Positions 46,494-57,872 of a stretch of 64,000 nucleotides of DNA are shown piece after piece. Below the pieces are notes generated by a model that ran no database searches, was not told where the DNA came from, and was given only the letters and a program-made list of their open reading frames with translations. Source of the DNA: Myotis daubentonii. Taxonomy: Eukaryota; Chordata; Mammalia; Chiroptera; Vespertilionidae. The stretch is taken from the NCBI RefSeq assembly GCF_963259705.1, contig NC_081851.1, forward strand, positions 59,976,855-60,040,854. Reading direction: 5' to 3'. The first letter of the stretch is position 1. The number at the start of each line of letters is the position of its first letter. A program made the position numbers and the translations under genes.

Positions 46494-46704
46494 CAGTGGT
46501 TCTCAACCTTCTAGCCCTTTAAATACAGTTCCTCATGTTGTGACCCAACCATAAAATTATTTTCGTCGCTACTTCATAACTGTAATGTTGCTACTGTTCT
46601 GAATCGTAATGTAAATATCTGATATGCAGGATGGTCTTAGGCGACCCCGTGAAAGGGTCGTTCGACCACCAAAGGGGTCACGACCCACAGGTTGAGAACC
46701 GCTG
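46494..46704 (+). mobile_element. SPIN hAT element, copy 2
   Basis: It starts CAGTGGTTCTCAACCTTCTA and ends GTTGAGAACCGCTG. The interior CATAAAATTATTTTCGTCGC and TGATATGCAGGATGGTCTTA is the other common SPIN arrangement. The flanks TTCTAGAG and TTCTAAAG are the duplication with one change. Confidence 0.95.
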
Positions 46705-46939
46705 TTCTAAAGCATATTTAAGTAACAAGTTTATTATAGTTTATTATGTCCCGCTGCCTTGTTTTTCAGTGGGTCCTAAAGTGACTTGAATGGTTGTGCA
46801 GGTTGTATACCACCATCTCAAGGGGTCGCCATAGTCTAACTGAGACTCCTGGACACACGCTGAGTACCACATCCACGGGAGTACACATGGTGGCCCCGGG
46901 GAAAGGCCACTTGACAGCTTATACGAGACTGAGCACCAG

Positions 46940-47070
46940 CATCCTCAGTTACATGAGGAAATTAGGACTCAGAAATAATGTGATTTGCCCATATTTTGCC
47001 CAAGTTTATATTGATAGTAAATTCTGGAATCCATATGATTGTTCTTTCTCCTCAACTAATACTTAACCCC
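46940..47070 (-). repeat. MIR SINE remnant
   Basis: ATGAGGAAATTAGGACTCAG, then AATGTGATTTGCCC, then AATTCTGGAATCC follow the inverted MIR order. Confidence 0.55.
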
Positions 47071-47419
47071 TCTATCATTCCACCGTGGATGTATTTTTAA
47101 GATAAGCTTTGCATACAGAAGCTTTCCCACATATCTCACAATTTTTGGAAATTACTCATTTCCCTCTTTGCTTCTATTTTAGTATTTTCCACTTTTAAAG
47201 CATGCAACAATGAGTTCATATTTTAGTCCTTGAAGTCAGACTTTGTCATTATTTCCTTTGACATGGAAAACAGCTAGTAAAGTCCGTACTTCAAAAAATT
47301 TCAGAAATGAACAAAGACCTATTTCTATAGCCATGAACGCGTAGCAGTTCCTGCCTGTAAAAATTGAAACACTAGGACAACTAGAAACTCTTTTAAATAT
47401 GTTCAGTTCTGACCTAGCT

Positions 47420-47443
47420 CGCAAAAAAAAAAAAAAAAAAAAA
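47420..47443. repeat. A homopolymer
   Basis: A run of about 24 A bases. I cannot attach it to a processed copy upstream. Confidence 0.9.
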
Positions 47444-47844
47444 AATGCCCAGATAATCCTCACCAGCACAACCAAGTGCCACTAATGGGAGTGACCACGG
47501 AAGGCAATTTGGTCGTTCTGTGGCTAGACCAGAGCTGCCTGTGATACATGGCGACTCAGGCCCCGGGGGCAGTGGGCCCCGGAAAGGCATATTGGTGACA
47601 CTCTCCCAGCAGTCATGTTCTGCAAAGATTTATGGGAAATTTTGGGAATCATATCCTAGTCTTTTTAGGTCTCAAAGCATCACTGGAGGTGACTGTCCAA
47701 AGGATCTCTCAGCGCACTTGGTCTGTCCCTTCCTCAACCACAGAAAAGGGAACACAGCAGCACCCCACCCAAAACACTTTCCTCAGGACATGGTACTCAT
47801 TCACTCTGAATTCCCACAGTCATCTGATCTACCTTGAAAAACAG

Positions 47845-48015
47845 TAGGAAAACACCCACCCCACTTATTAGCTGTATGACACCCTCAGGGACAAAGTGCT
47901 TAACTCCTCTCAGCTTAGTTCCTAAACCTGAATTATGGGGACATGAACATCTATGTCACAGAGCTGTAGTGAGGATTACATGAGAAGCGCAGGGCCTAGC
48001 ATATAGTTGTCACTC
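47845..48015 (+). repeat. MIR SINE
   Basis: CTTATTAGCTGTATGACACC, AAAGTGCTTAACTCCTCTCA, AATTATGGGGACATGAAC and AGTGAGGATTACATGAGAAG are the MIR series. Confidence 0.78.
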
Positions 48016-49272
48016 AAAAAAAAAAAGGAGGGTTAGGTCTCTTTTCCCTTCCACTTCAATGCACTGGTGAATGGGTTTAGGCATCCTATGGTATTTTGCT
48101 CAGCTATCTTGCAACAATGAAAACAAATAGAAGATCAAGAAAATTCTCAGACTCTCCCATGTTAATAATGAATTGGACATCCCCCAGTGTGTTCCTGTTT
48201 CCTGCCATTTCCCCGTCTCTCCATGAGCCTTATCCTCTGAACCTTGGCATTTCAGCTCAGAAAACACTGTTTGAAAAGGAAGTGCCCTAGCTATAGTGTG
48301 TACACACATTTAATTGGATGATTAACATTTCACATTAATTTAAGTGGAAATGAGAAGAGAATTACTTTACTCTGAGCCAAGCCATCCCAATGGCTGGGGT
48401 GTCAGTTCCCCCAAGAGAGGCTAAAGGGCAGGTATGTTTTGTTTCCAGAGACTCTACTAAGCACTCTGTTTCTTTGTCACCATAAAAGTCAGGACTGTTG
48501 AGGGGCCCTCCGATCTGTAGTCAGGCCGAGAGGCGAAGCCAGTGGGGACTGGGCCAGAGGAGCGGCTCAGGCAGCCTGACCGCTCAGATGGCTTTCCTTA
48601 TGCCATCTGAGGGACCTTATCTTCACCTCATACCAGTGAGGTGCTGTCTGGAGCTAAAATGCACACTTTCCCATGAATATGTGCTGTCACTAGAATTGGA
48701 GGGGGCCCACAAAAGCAAGAATTGACAAGGACAGAGCGAATCAAAGAAAAACTAGACACCAGGTTTCACAAGATTTGCTCCATAAATGGCGCAAGAACTG
48801 CCTAAATTAACAAACACTGGGGAACAGCGTGTATACAGCAGGCCCAGAGCATCTTGTAAAAACCTGGGAAAGGTCCACCCTGAAACTATTTCTACCCTTG
48901 ACTCTTTCTGCTTAATAGAAGAGTTTGTATTCAGTACTTGTAAGGTCTTTTTGTTTGATTTCTTTTCTCAGTGGGCCACACTGCTTGGGCACCTGGCACT
49001 GAGCACAAGGCTGGAGAGGGACCAGGATGATAACAGGGATGTCAATCTCCCAGGAGGTGGTTGGGGAGCAGGGGTGCTCAGCATGTGACATGACGCTCTG
49101 CAGAGCCATCCAGTAGTGCCCCAGCCCCACACCAGCTACCTCCACTCAGTCCGACAAGAGTCACAGTGTAAGAGAAGTGGAGCTAAAACAATTTAATTCT
49201 GATCTCTATCTGGGCCTTCTTACATACTGTAGGTCAGCCAGAGCGAGGACACTTGGCAGAAACATAGCGTAC

Positions 49273-49273
<1 letters not shown>

Positions 49274-49331
<58 letters not shown>
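49274..49331. repeat. (GT)n microsatellite
   Basis: A perfect GT array of about 58 bases. It yields a His-Thr run on the minus strand. Confidence 0.97.
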
Positions 49332-49332
<1 letters not shown>

Positions 49333-49624
49333 TGTTTGAAGACTTGGCGTAAATATATAAATATAAATATAAATTTAATAAATATAAATTTCCTCTTCTT
49401 TTTAGTTCCAAGTGTGTTATAAAGGGAGCAAGCATCAAGTGTAGCGAATGCATTAGACATTTTTGCTCCCTGAGGATTAACAAAGAGTGTGCGTTTCAAA
49501 CAAATCTTATAAATGTTGACATGATGACTTTCATTTCTCCTTTTTCACATTTGAAAATAAGACAATGAAAATGAAAACTTTTAAGGACCACTGTTCTTTT
49601 TCTTCCAAATTGAGGCCTCACCTG

Positions 49625-50060
49625 CATCTTTAACAACTTTATTGAAGTCTAATTTACTTACCATAAAATCCACTCATTTGAAAAATGATTCAGTGATTTT
49701 TTTTAGTCAATTGACTGTGTTGTGCCATCATTACACTAATGTTGGCCACTTACAGGAAATTCCCACTTCCACCTCCAGCCCAGCCTCTTTTGACTCGAAA
49801 TATTTGTGTTTTCTCAGTTCTTCACAAAGATCACCTTTAATTTACAAATACCATAAATAATCTACATGATAGTAATTGTATTTTAATAATACATAATGTT
49901 AAGGACTTACCATGGTTAATTAATTTCTATATATTGATACCCGTTTATATGTACATATACAGTTGTTCTTGTACATATTAAAATTAAATAGAATTTACCA
50001 TGGAGTCTATAAGATTTTAATTTTTATTTTATTCACCACAAAATCTCTATAGACATTTCG
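49625..50060 (-). mobile_element. L1M-type 3' UTR fragment
   Basis: TTTAACAACTTTATTGAAGT, then CTTACCATAAAATCCACTCA, then TTGTGCCATCATTACACTAA resembles the inverted 3' end of old L1M elements. The downstream part is too diverged to bound exactly. Confidence 0.6.
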
Positions 50061-50121
50061 CAAACTACAAGTGAAAGTAAAATATATTTGGTATCCATCC
50101 CTTTGTGCATATATGGATTTT

Positions 50122-52676
50122 TTAAAAAATCTTTATTATTGAGAGTATTACAGATGTCCCCCTTTTCTTCTCATTGCCCCCCTCCACCCAGTTCCCACCA
50201 CATCCCAGGCCTTCACCACCCTATTTCCTGTGTCCAGAGTTAAGATCTTCGGTTAATCTCTTCCCATCCATCACTCCACTTCCCTCTGAGATTCATCAGT
50301 CTGTTCCATGTTTCCATGCCTCTGATTCTATTTTATTCACAAGTTTATTTTGTTCATTAGATTTCTTATTTATTTATTTTCATTTTTAGATTTACTTGAT
50401 AGATATGTATTTATTGCCATTTTATTATTCATATTTTTTTATCTTTTTTATCTTCTTCTTCTTCCTCTTCTTAAAGAATACCCTTAAACATTTCATGTAA
50501 TATTGGTTTGGTGGTAATTAACTCCTTTAGCTTTTGCTTGTCTGTGAAGCTCTTAATCTGACCCTCAATTCTAAGTGAGAGTTTTGCTGGGTAGAGTAAT
50601 CTTGGTTGCAGGTCCTTGTTATTCATCACTTTGAATATTTCTTGCCACTCCCTCTGGCCTGCATAGTTTCTGTTGAGAAATCAGCCTTCAGTTGTACCGG
50701 GGCTTTTTTCCTCCTGCTTTTAAGATTCTCTCTTTGTCTTTTACCCTTGGCATTTTCCTTATGATGTGTCTTGGTGAGTGCCTCTTTGAGTTCTTCTTGT
50801 TTGGGACTCTCCACTTCCTGAACTTGTAAGTCTATTTCTTTCACCAGGTAGGGCAATTTTTCTGTCATTATTTCTTCAAATAGGTTTTCAGTATCTTGCT
50901 CTCTCTCTCTCTTCTCCTTCTGGCACTCCCATGATCAGAATGTTGGTATGCTTGAAGTTGTCCCAGAGGCTCCTTACACTGTCTTCAAATTTTGGGATTT
51001 TTTTTTTTTCTGTTCTGATTGGGTGTTTTTTGCGTCCTCATATTCTAAATTGTTGATTTGATTCTCAGAATGCTCTACTCTACTGTTGAATCCTTGTAAA
51101 TTATTATTTATTTCAGTTAGTGTAGCTTAATTTCTGACTGGTGTTTTTTCATGTCTTTGATATTCTCACTAAGATCCTTGAAAGCCTCACTAAGTCCCTT
51201 GAAGCTCTCATGAAGATCCTTGAGTATCCTTATAACCATGGTTTTTAACTCTGTATCCAGTAGTTTGGCTTGCTTCCATTTCTTTAATTTGTGACATGTT
51301 TCTTTGTCTTCATATTTTGGTTGTTTCCCTGTGTTTGGTTCTCTATATTAGGTAGAGTTGCTAAGTCTCCTGGAATTGGTAGAGTGGCATTGTGTAGTAG
51401 GTGTCCTGTAGGGCCCAGAGGCTTGAGCTCCACAGTCACCTGAGCTGAGCACTCTAGGTTTGCCCCAGTGTGGGCTGTGAACACTGTCTTGTAATGGAGC
51501 ATTGATTGCTCTTGGTGCCACTGAAAGGAATTGACATCCAGGCCAATTGGCTGTGAGGCCCAGCTGCAATTACAATGCGAAAGCTGCTGTGCAGGAAACA
51601 CCTCTATGGAGGAGGACTTGTTTTAGTGTGGCTTTGCTGATCACTGAGTCTGCCCCTTGAGTGTGTGTAGAGTGGATGTGTAGAGTTGTAATCTGGTATG
51701 GTCTGAAGCTGTCCACCAGGTGCACAGGTTCTAGGGCCTCCAGGGAGGTTCAAAGGCAACCACTGCCTGGATCCACCCTCCAGGAGCTATTGGTATTGGG
51801 CTTGGAGGCACCCAAGTGAGGCCCAGCTGTGAAGCAAGGTAGGCTTGTTCTAGGGCTGGGTGTTGGGCCTTTTATTCATAGGTTTGGGGCACACTGATAC
51901 CAGCTGCAGCTTGTTTGAGAGATTTTAGCAAAGTCTGAAGCCTGAGCTAGGAAAAGCCACTGCAAACAGGTTGGGTGGGGCTGCAAATTGGATGGGGTGT
52001 AGTCTCAGGGAATCACCAGGGTAGAGCAAACAGTTTGAGCCAGGCTGATGGAGACACAGATATGGCTGCAGTCAGCCGTGTGATGGAGGAGGTCCCAGCA
52101 CAAGAACAATGACCCCTGCAAGTACCCCTGTTCTTGTCTCTGGGTTCCTGCCCCAATGCCAGGCAATCCAGTTCCTCCATGTATGTGTCTGCATTGACCA
52201 AACTGCCTGATGCTGGAACTCAGAGGTATTGAGTCAGAATAAATTCTTGTGCCAGCCCTTTAAAAGGAATACCTGGGTCTCCGGCAGCCTCCATGTCTCT
52301 CAGCCATAATCCTCACTGGTTTTTATGGCCCAAAGTTACAGGGACTTCTCTTCCCAGCTCTGGAACCCTGGGCTGAGGGTCTGGTGTGGGGCTGGGACCC
52401 CTTGCTCCTCACGGTGGCCTCTGCAGAGATAATCTCCCACCCAATTAAAAACAAAAAAACAGTACATGTGGGTGTCGGACCATCCTGTTCTGTGCTTCTA
52501 ACCCTCCTACCCGTCTCAGTGTGCTTTCTTCTTTACTTCTCTAGTTGTAGGACTTCCATTTAGCCAGCTTTCAGGTGGTTTTGAATAATGGTGGTTCTGT
52601 ATTTTTGTTATAATTTTGATATGATAGTGGGAGGTGGCGAGTATAGGTTTACCTACACCACCAGCTTGGTTCTCCT
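50122..52676 (-). mobile_element. ORF1-only L1-derived element (HAL1-like), copy 1
   Basis: On the minus strand the element starts GAGAACCAAGCTGGTGGTGT, runs through about 1.4 kb of 5' sequence, then a degraded L1 ORF1 (about 50500-51290), and goes directly to a 3' tail ending CTCAATAATAAAGATTTT. No ORF2 (endonuclease or reverse transcriptase) lies between them. TGCATATATGGATTTTTT (50106) and TGCGTATATAGATTTTTA (52677) look like a diverged target duplication. It is therefore a complete 2.55-kb unit rather than a truncated L1. Confidence 0.75.
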
Positions 52677-54844
52677 TGCGTATATAGATTTTTATACCTT
52701 TTAACACAATCCACTATCCTCCCCCCAACAGTAATCTTGTCTCATGTAATAGGAATTGCTGAAGGAAATATTGTGCAATGGTACTTAGAATTAGTCCCAC
52801 GAATCTTGGGATAACACTCCATGTTTAATGATATGTATATGCTAAGTGTCCTTGGCCAGGTCAGATGGTTGATCAGAACTCAGTGCTAAGGAAGTAACTC
52901 TTAAATTCAGCTTTCTACTCCCTTCCATGACCCCAACATGTCACCCTGAATCAATACAAGTCCAGGGAAGGCTGAGAGCAGGGACCAAAGCCTATTGAAC
53001 AGAGGCTATATGCATGCACATGATTTCCCTGCACAAAGAATGACACAATCTTGTTATGACACAAACTGAATTCAAAAGAAAAAATGTGGGCTATAAAAAA
53101 ATCCTAACTTAATTGCCATGACATGGGCACCGCGTGAGCAGCAAAATAAATGTAAGGCCCATTGGTATTTTTAGAAGAGACGGCAAATAAAATGCTAACT
53201 CAATTTAAAAGGCAAATTTTACACGTGACTATAAAAGAATTTTAATATCTGTTGGGGATAGTGCATATTATAGCTATGAAATCATGGTGCTTGGCATTTA
53301 TGCACGATGCCAGCTGGAATGCCAACGTTATTCCTGAGCACACAGACTTCACATCCTGCCTTTTCCCGGGAATGAAATATAATCTATATATGACTTGTTT
53401 ATACTCTGCTTTATTCCAGAAAAAAAAGATTTAAATCTATAAAATGCCTTCACATTGTTCAGCCACCTTTTCTGGCACATGATCCAGAAATGCTAAGTCT
53501 ATTGGTGACCATATTTATTTAGCTCAGCAAATATGAACACTATATTGTGTGCACAAGAGGAAAATAGCTTATTTGGTTGTGTTATTTACAATCAGGAAAT
53601 TACATGTTGTGTTTGCTTCTGCCTCCTAACACCCTCCCCCCAATGCCCTCTGGAGCCCAGGGGCTTTGGGGCATGGTGCTCCATAAATTGCAAGCTATTA
53701 TTAGGTTATCGCTGAGAAAAATCATGGCTTGAGACAACAAGCAGAACATGTAGTCTGAACTAAAATGACCCCCACTGGGGTCTGCAAATGGGCCCAGCAG
53801 AGGACTAATTGTACCTTTTCATTCCTGCTTTTCAGTTGCAAAACAACAAATAACCATAAATGTGCAAAGGGTCATGGAAATGTCCTTCTCTGAAGGATCC
53901 TCTCTCTGCATGATGGCTGAAATATGGCAAACCAAAACCCCTAAACTAACCCCTTGTCAGACTGGAGGCCATCAGCTCAGGCTGCTCAGAAGGGGGCACC
54001 TTCAGTGTGGGCCACAACAGAAGTGGTTCCAGGTACTGCCCACCCTTTTGTCTGTACTGCTGGAGCTTCCTTTGAGGAAGAAAAGGGACAAACCTGACAT
54101 CGGTGACTTCTGCTGTGTCAAGTATTCTTGTTCTGAAAGTAAGGATTAATCCTTGTCTTGTACAACTTCTAAACCTGAATTGAGTCTAGAGTGGAATGTT
54201 AGTGTCAAATAATATTCAGAAGAAAAAAAATACCACTGTGTTCCAACAGATAATGCCAACCTTTAACTAAGAAGCCTAAACCAAGGCCCTGAGGCAGTGT
54301 GGCATTCTTGATCATCAAATATTCAACTGATCTTCCCTCTACTAGACATGAGGCACTAAAAAGGAGATTAATACCATTTTCTTTTTTATTAAAACAAAGG
54401 AAGCAGTATGATGCAGTGATAAGGCATAGGTCTAAGAGCCACTCTGCACTGGTTTTCATTAGTCATGCTACAAACATTTCATGAGTACTACTAGGTACTA
54501 GGCTGTTCTGGGTCCCACTTCAAACAATAATGCCTATGGAACTGAACTCTTGTTTATATCCATTGGCCTCTGGTAAACTTGGTTTCCCAAGTACCTACCG
54601 ATGACCTTAGGTGAGGACTTAATGTATTTGGTGTTTTCCTTCTCTGGCAGCTGGGATGCTTATATAGTCCCCTCTGTCCTTACCAGCTAGTGCCAAGTGC
54701 CCTGGGTTTTTGTTCCCAACACCCATTCTCCATCTAAATATTCTAGGTTAGTTATGACTTTGTAATATTCAACAAATTATCCACATTAAAGCATCAGTGA
54801 CTAATAATGATTTCATAAGGGCAGAGAATTTGCATTTAATACAA

Positions 54845-55020
54845 AAAGTGTTTCAACAATAACCACATTTGCATAGCTTCATTGTTTAAAAAGTACATTT
54901 GTATTATTTATCTCTTTGGTATCCACAGCAGCCTTGGAAGTTAGGCAATCTAATGAGCTTTCCAATTCAGAGCATGGGTAATGGCAAGAACAGGATTTGA
55001 TGAAGGATCCTGGAAATGAG
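54845..55020 (-). repeat. MIR SINE remnant
   Basis: ATCTCTTTGGTATCCACAGC, AGCCTTGGAAGTTAGGCAA and an ATGGCAAGAACAGGATTTG end suit an inverted MIR. Confidence 0.5.
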
Positions 55021-55039
55021 CCTGCAGTGTAGGGATTTG

Positions 55040-55195
55040 GGCATCAGGAATCACAGATGTGGATTATAATCCCACCCCACTCATTTCATCGGACTCCTAG
55101 GGAGCTTCAGTTTCCTCCCCTGAAAAAATGGGGCTGATAGTACTGTTCATCTCAAATGTCAGGAAGAGCAAATAGTATAACATCTATGTCAGTGC
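55040..55195 (+). repeat. MIR SINE remnant
   Basis: GATTATAATCCCACCCCACT, TTCAGTTTCCTCCCCTGAAA and TGGGGCTGATAGTACTG fit the MIR core. Confidence 0.7.
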
Positions 55196-56608
55196 TCTGA
55201 AAATTATAAGATGTTGTAAAAATAAAAGATTTATCAAAAGACTTTATTAAGTATCCACTAAGAGCTGTGGTAGGTGCCTGGGAGAGAGACAAGGACAAAA
55301 CTTGACATTCGAGCTCAGCTTCATAGGATATTCTTAGTCATGTGGATAGAGCCCTACTCCTTATTGTATGATCAGTCTTTGCATTACAAAGTATCTCTCT
55401 AGTAAGACCCCAAGTACAAATGATGGAAACTCAGCTATTACATCTCTTCCCAAGGGCACAAATCTCTTACCAAGCTTGTAAAAAGTATTTGGTCAAGTGA
55501 ATATGCGAAGCAATTATGGGTTGAAATCAATAAAACATACTGTTAGTAAATAAAGTATAATGTTGCTGTAAGACAAAATACAAAATTAAGAGAGGATTTG
55601 GGCTCTACTCTACAATCTGTCATTGATCGACAGGAGTGATGGGAATGAAACTTAGACAAGTACACTTCCCTCACAGCCAGTCCTGGGCAAACTTTTATAA
55701 TCAGTAAAGTGTGTTTTTCAGGATTCTTGTTCCACTTTATGACCTGTCCCAGGCACTTTCCTGACTCTGGATTCTAGAGCAGCCCATGATGTCCAAGAAA
55801 TGTCTTTTTCATCTCTCACCCTTCACACCATTGGAAACATACTGGTTCTGTATGTAGTTGGATCCACTAAGAATCCAACTACCATAGATGTGACTACTGA
55901 AAAGACCAGAAAAGGCTAAATAGCAACCCTTCATCCCTTCCCAGGCAGACCCTGTCATTTTCATAAGAGTGCTTTTAAAGGTACATTTAGTAGACTTTTA
56001 ATAACATAAAGTCATAAATAATACATTCTCTTTTTAAATAACAGCAAAGTTCTCTTTGTAAATAAAATTCTCTTTGTAATAAGTAAAGAATCAAAAAGAA
56101 ATCATGTAAGCCCCACCATCCATTTGCAATTTTGGATCTATCTAATTTTAAAATCCTGGGAAATTTAAATAAATTACACAAAAATTTGTTTATAAGACAT
56201 AAAATATCTGCTTTATAATGGATTCAAACTAAGCATAATTACATCAATCATTTGGGTTTTTTTATCTTTATTGTTGAGAGTATTACAGATGTTCCCCTCC
56301 CCACCCCCATCTTCCCCCCATTGTCCCACCCACCTGGTTCCTACACCAGGTCTTTACCACCCTATTGTCCATGTCCATAGGTAAGATCTTTGGCTAATGT
56401 CTTCCCGCTTCCCTTCCCTGTGAGATTTGTCAGTCTGTTCCATGTTTCCGTGCCTCTGATTCTATCTTATTCACCAGTTTATTTTGTTCATTAGATCTCT
56501 TGTCCATTTATTTTGATATTTAGATTCAATTGTTGATAGATGTGTATCTATTGCCATTTTATTGTTCATATATTTTTTTACCTTTTTTTCTTCTTCTTCT
56601 ATCCCTTC

Positions 56609-57423
56609 TTAAAGAATACCCTTCAACAAGTCATGTAATACTGATTTGGTGGTGATGAACTCTTTTAACTTGTTCTTGTCTGTGAAGCTTTTTAGCTGAC
56701 CTTCGATTCTAATTGATAGCTTGGTGAGGTAGTGTAATCTTGGTTGTAGGTCCTTACTATTCATCACTTTGAATATTTCTTGCCACTCCCTTCTGGCCTG
56801 CAAAGTTACTGTTGAGAAATCAGCTGACAGTGTATGGGTACTCCCTTGTAGGTAACTAACTGCTTTTCTCTTGCTGCTTTTAAGATTCTCTCTTTGTCTT
56901 TAACCCTTGGCATTTTCATTATAATGTGTCTTGGTGTGGGCCTCTTTGGGTTCCTTTTGTTTGGGACTCTCTGCACTTCCTGGACTTGTAAGTCGATTTT
57001 CACCAGGTAGGGGAAGTTTTCTGTCATTATTTTTTCAAATAGGTTTTCAATATCTTGCTCTCCTTCTGGCACCCCCATAATGTGAATGTTGGTACACTTG
57101 AAGTTGTTCCAGAGGCTTCTTACACTAAATTCATTTCTTATACTTTTTTCTTTTTGCTCTTCTGATTGGTTGGTTTTTGCTTCCTCATATTTCAAATCAT
57201 TGATTTGATTCTCAGAATTTTCTACTCTACTGTTGAAACCTTGTAAATTATTCTTTATTTCAGTTAGTGTATGTTTAATTTCTGACTGGTCCTTTTTCTT
57301 CTCCTTGACATTCTCCCTAAGATCCTTGACAGTCTCATGAAGATCCTTGAGTAACCTTATAACCATGGTTTTGAAATCTATATCCAATGGTTTGCTTACT
57401 TCTATTTCTTTCATTTGTGACAT
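56609..57423 (-). pseudogene. L1-type ORF1 (RNA-binding chaperone), frameshifted
   Basis: A minus-strand frame of 205 codons (57423-56806) and a second of 64 codons (56803-56609) together cover most of an L1 ORF1-like protein. The first has a coiled-coil-like Lys/Glu-rich part (DLRENVKEKKKDQSEIKHTL), then an RRM-type segment (NIHIMGVPEGEQDIENLFEK), then [20 protein letters not shown]. The second has RREWQEIFKVMNSKDLQPRL, the C-terminal domain. The frame changes near 56805, so the protein is broken. In L1 this protein is a trimeric nucleic-acid chaperone that coats the element RNA. No reverse transcriptase frame follows. Confidence 0.85.
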
Positions 57424-57627
57424 GTTTCTTTGTCACCACATTTTGTCTTTTCCCTGTGTTTGTTTCTATGTATTAGGTAGAGTTGCTATGTCTCTTTGAG
57501 TTGGTAGAATGGCCTTGTGTAGTCGGTGTCCTATAGGGCCCAGCGGCTCAGCCTTTCCAGTCACCTGAGTTGGGCACTCTAGGTGTGCCCCTGTGTGGGC
57601 TGTGTGCACAGTCTTGTAGTTGAACCT

Positions 57628-57872
57628 TTTTTTTTTAATCCTCACCTGAGGATATTTTTCCATGGATCTTTGGGGAGAATGGGTGAGGGGAAGACAAAAG
57701 GAAATATTGATGTAAGAGAAACACATCGATTGGTTGCCTCCTGCAAAAGCACTGACCAGAGCCTGGGCTGAGGAGGAGCCTGCAACCAAGGTACATGCCC
57801 TTGACCGGAATCTAACCTGGGACCCTTTGGTCCACAGTCTGATGTTTTATCCACTGAACCAAACAGGCTATA
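57628..57872 (-). mobile_element. Ves SINE inside the L1-derived element
   Basis: The minus strand starts TAGCCTGTTTGGTTCAGTGG, with a B-box-like GGTTAGATTCC, and ends in a longer tail than the other Ves copies. Comparison with the uninterrupted copy at 51.5 kb shows where it entered: CTTGTAG...CCTTGATTGCT is continuous there. Confidence 0.88.

Noticed and set aside
49206..49499. His-Thr repeat proteins on the minus strand
   Set aside because: Produced by the GT microsatellite.
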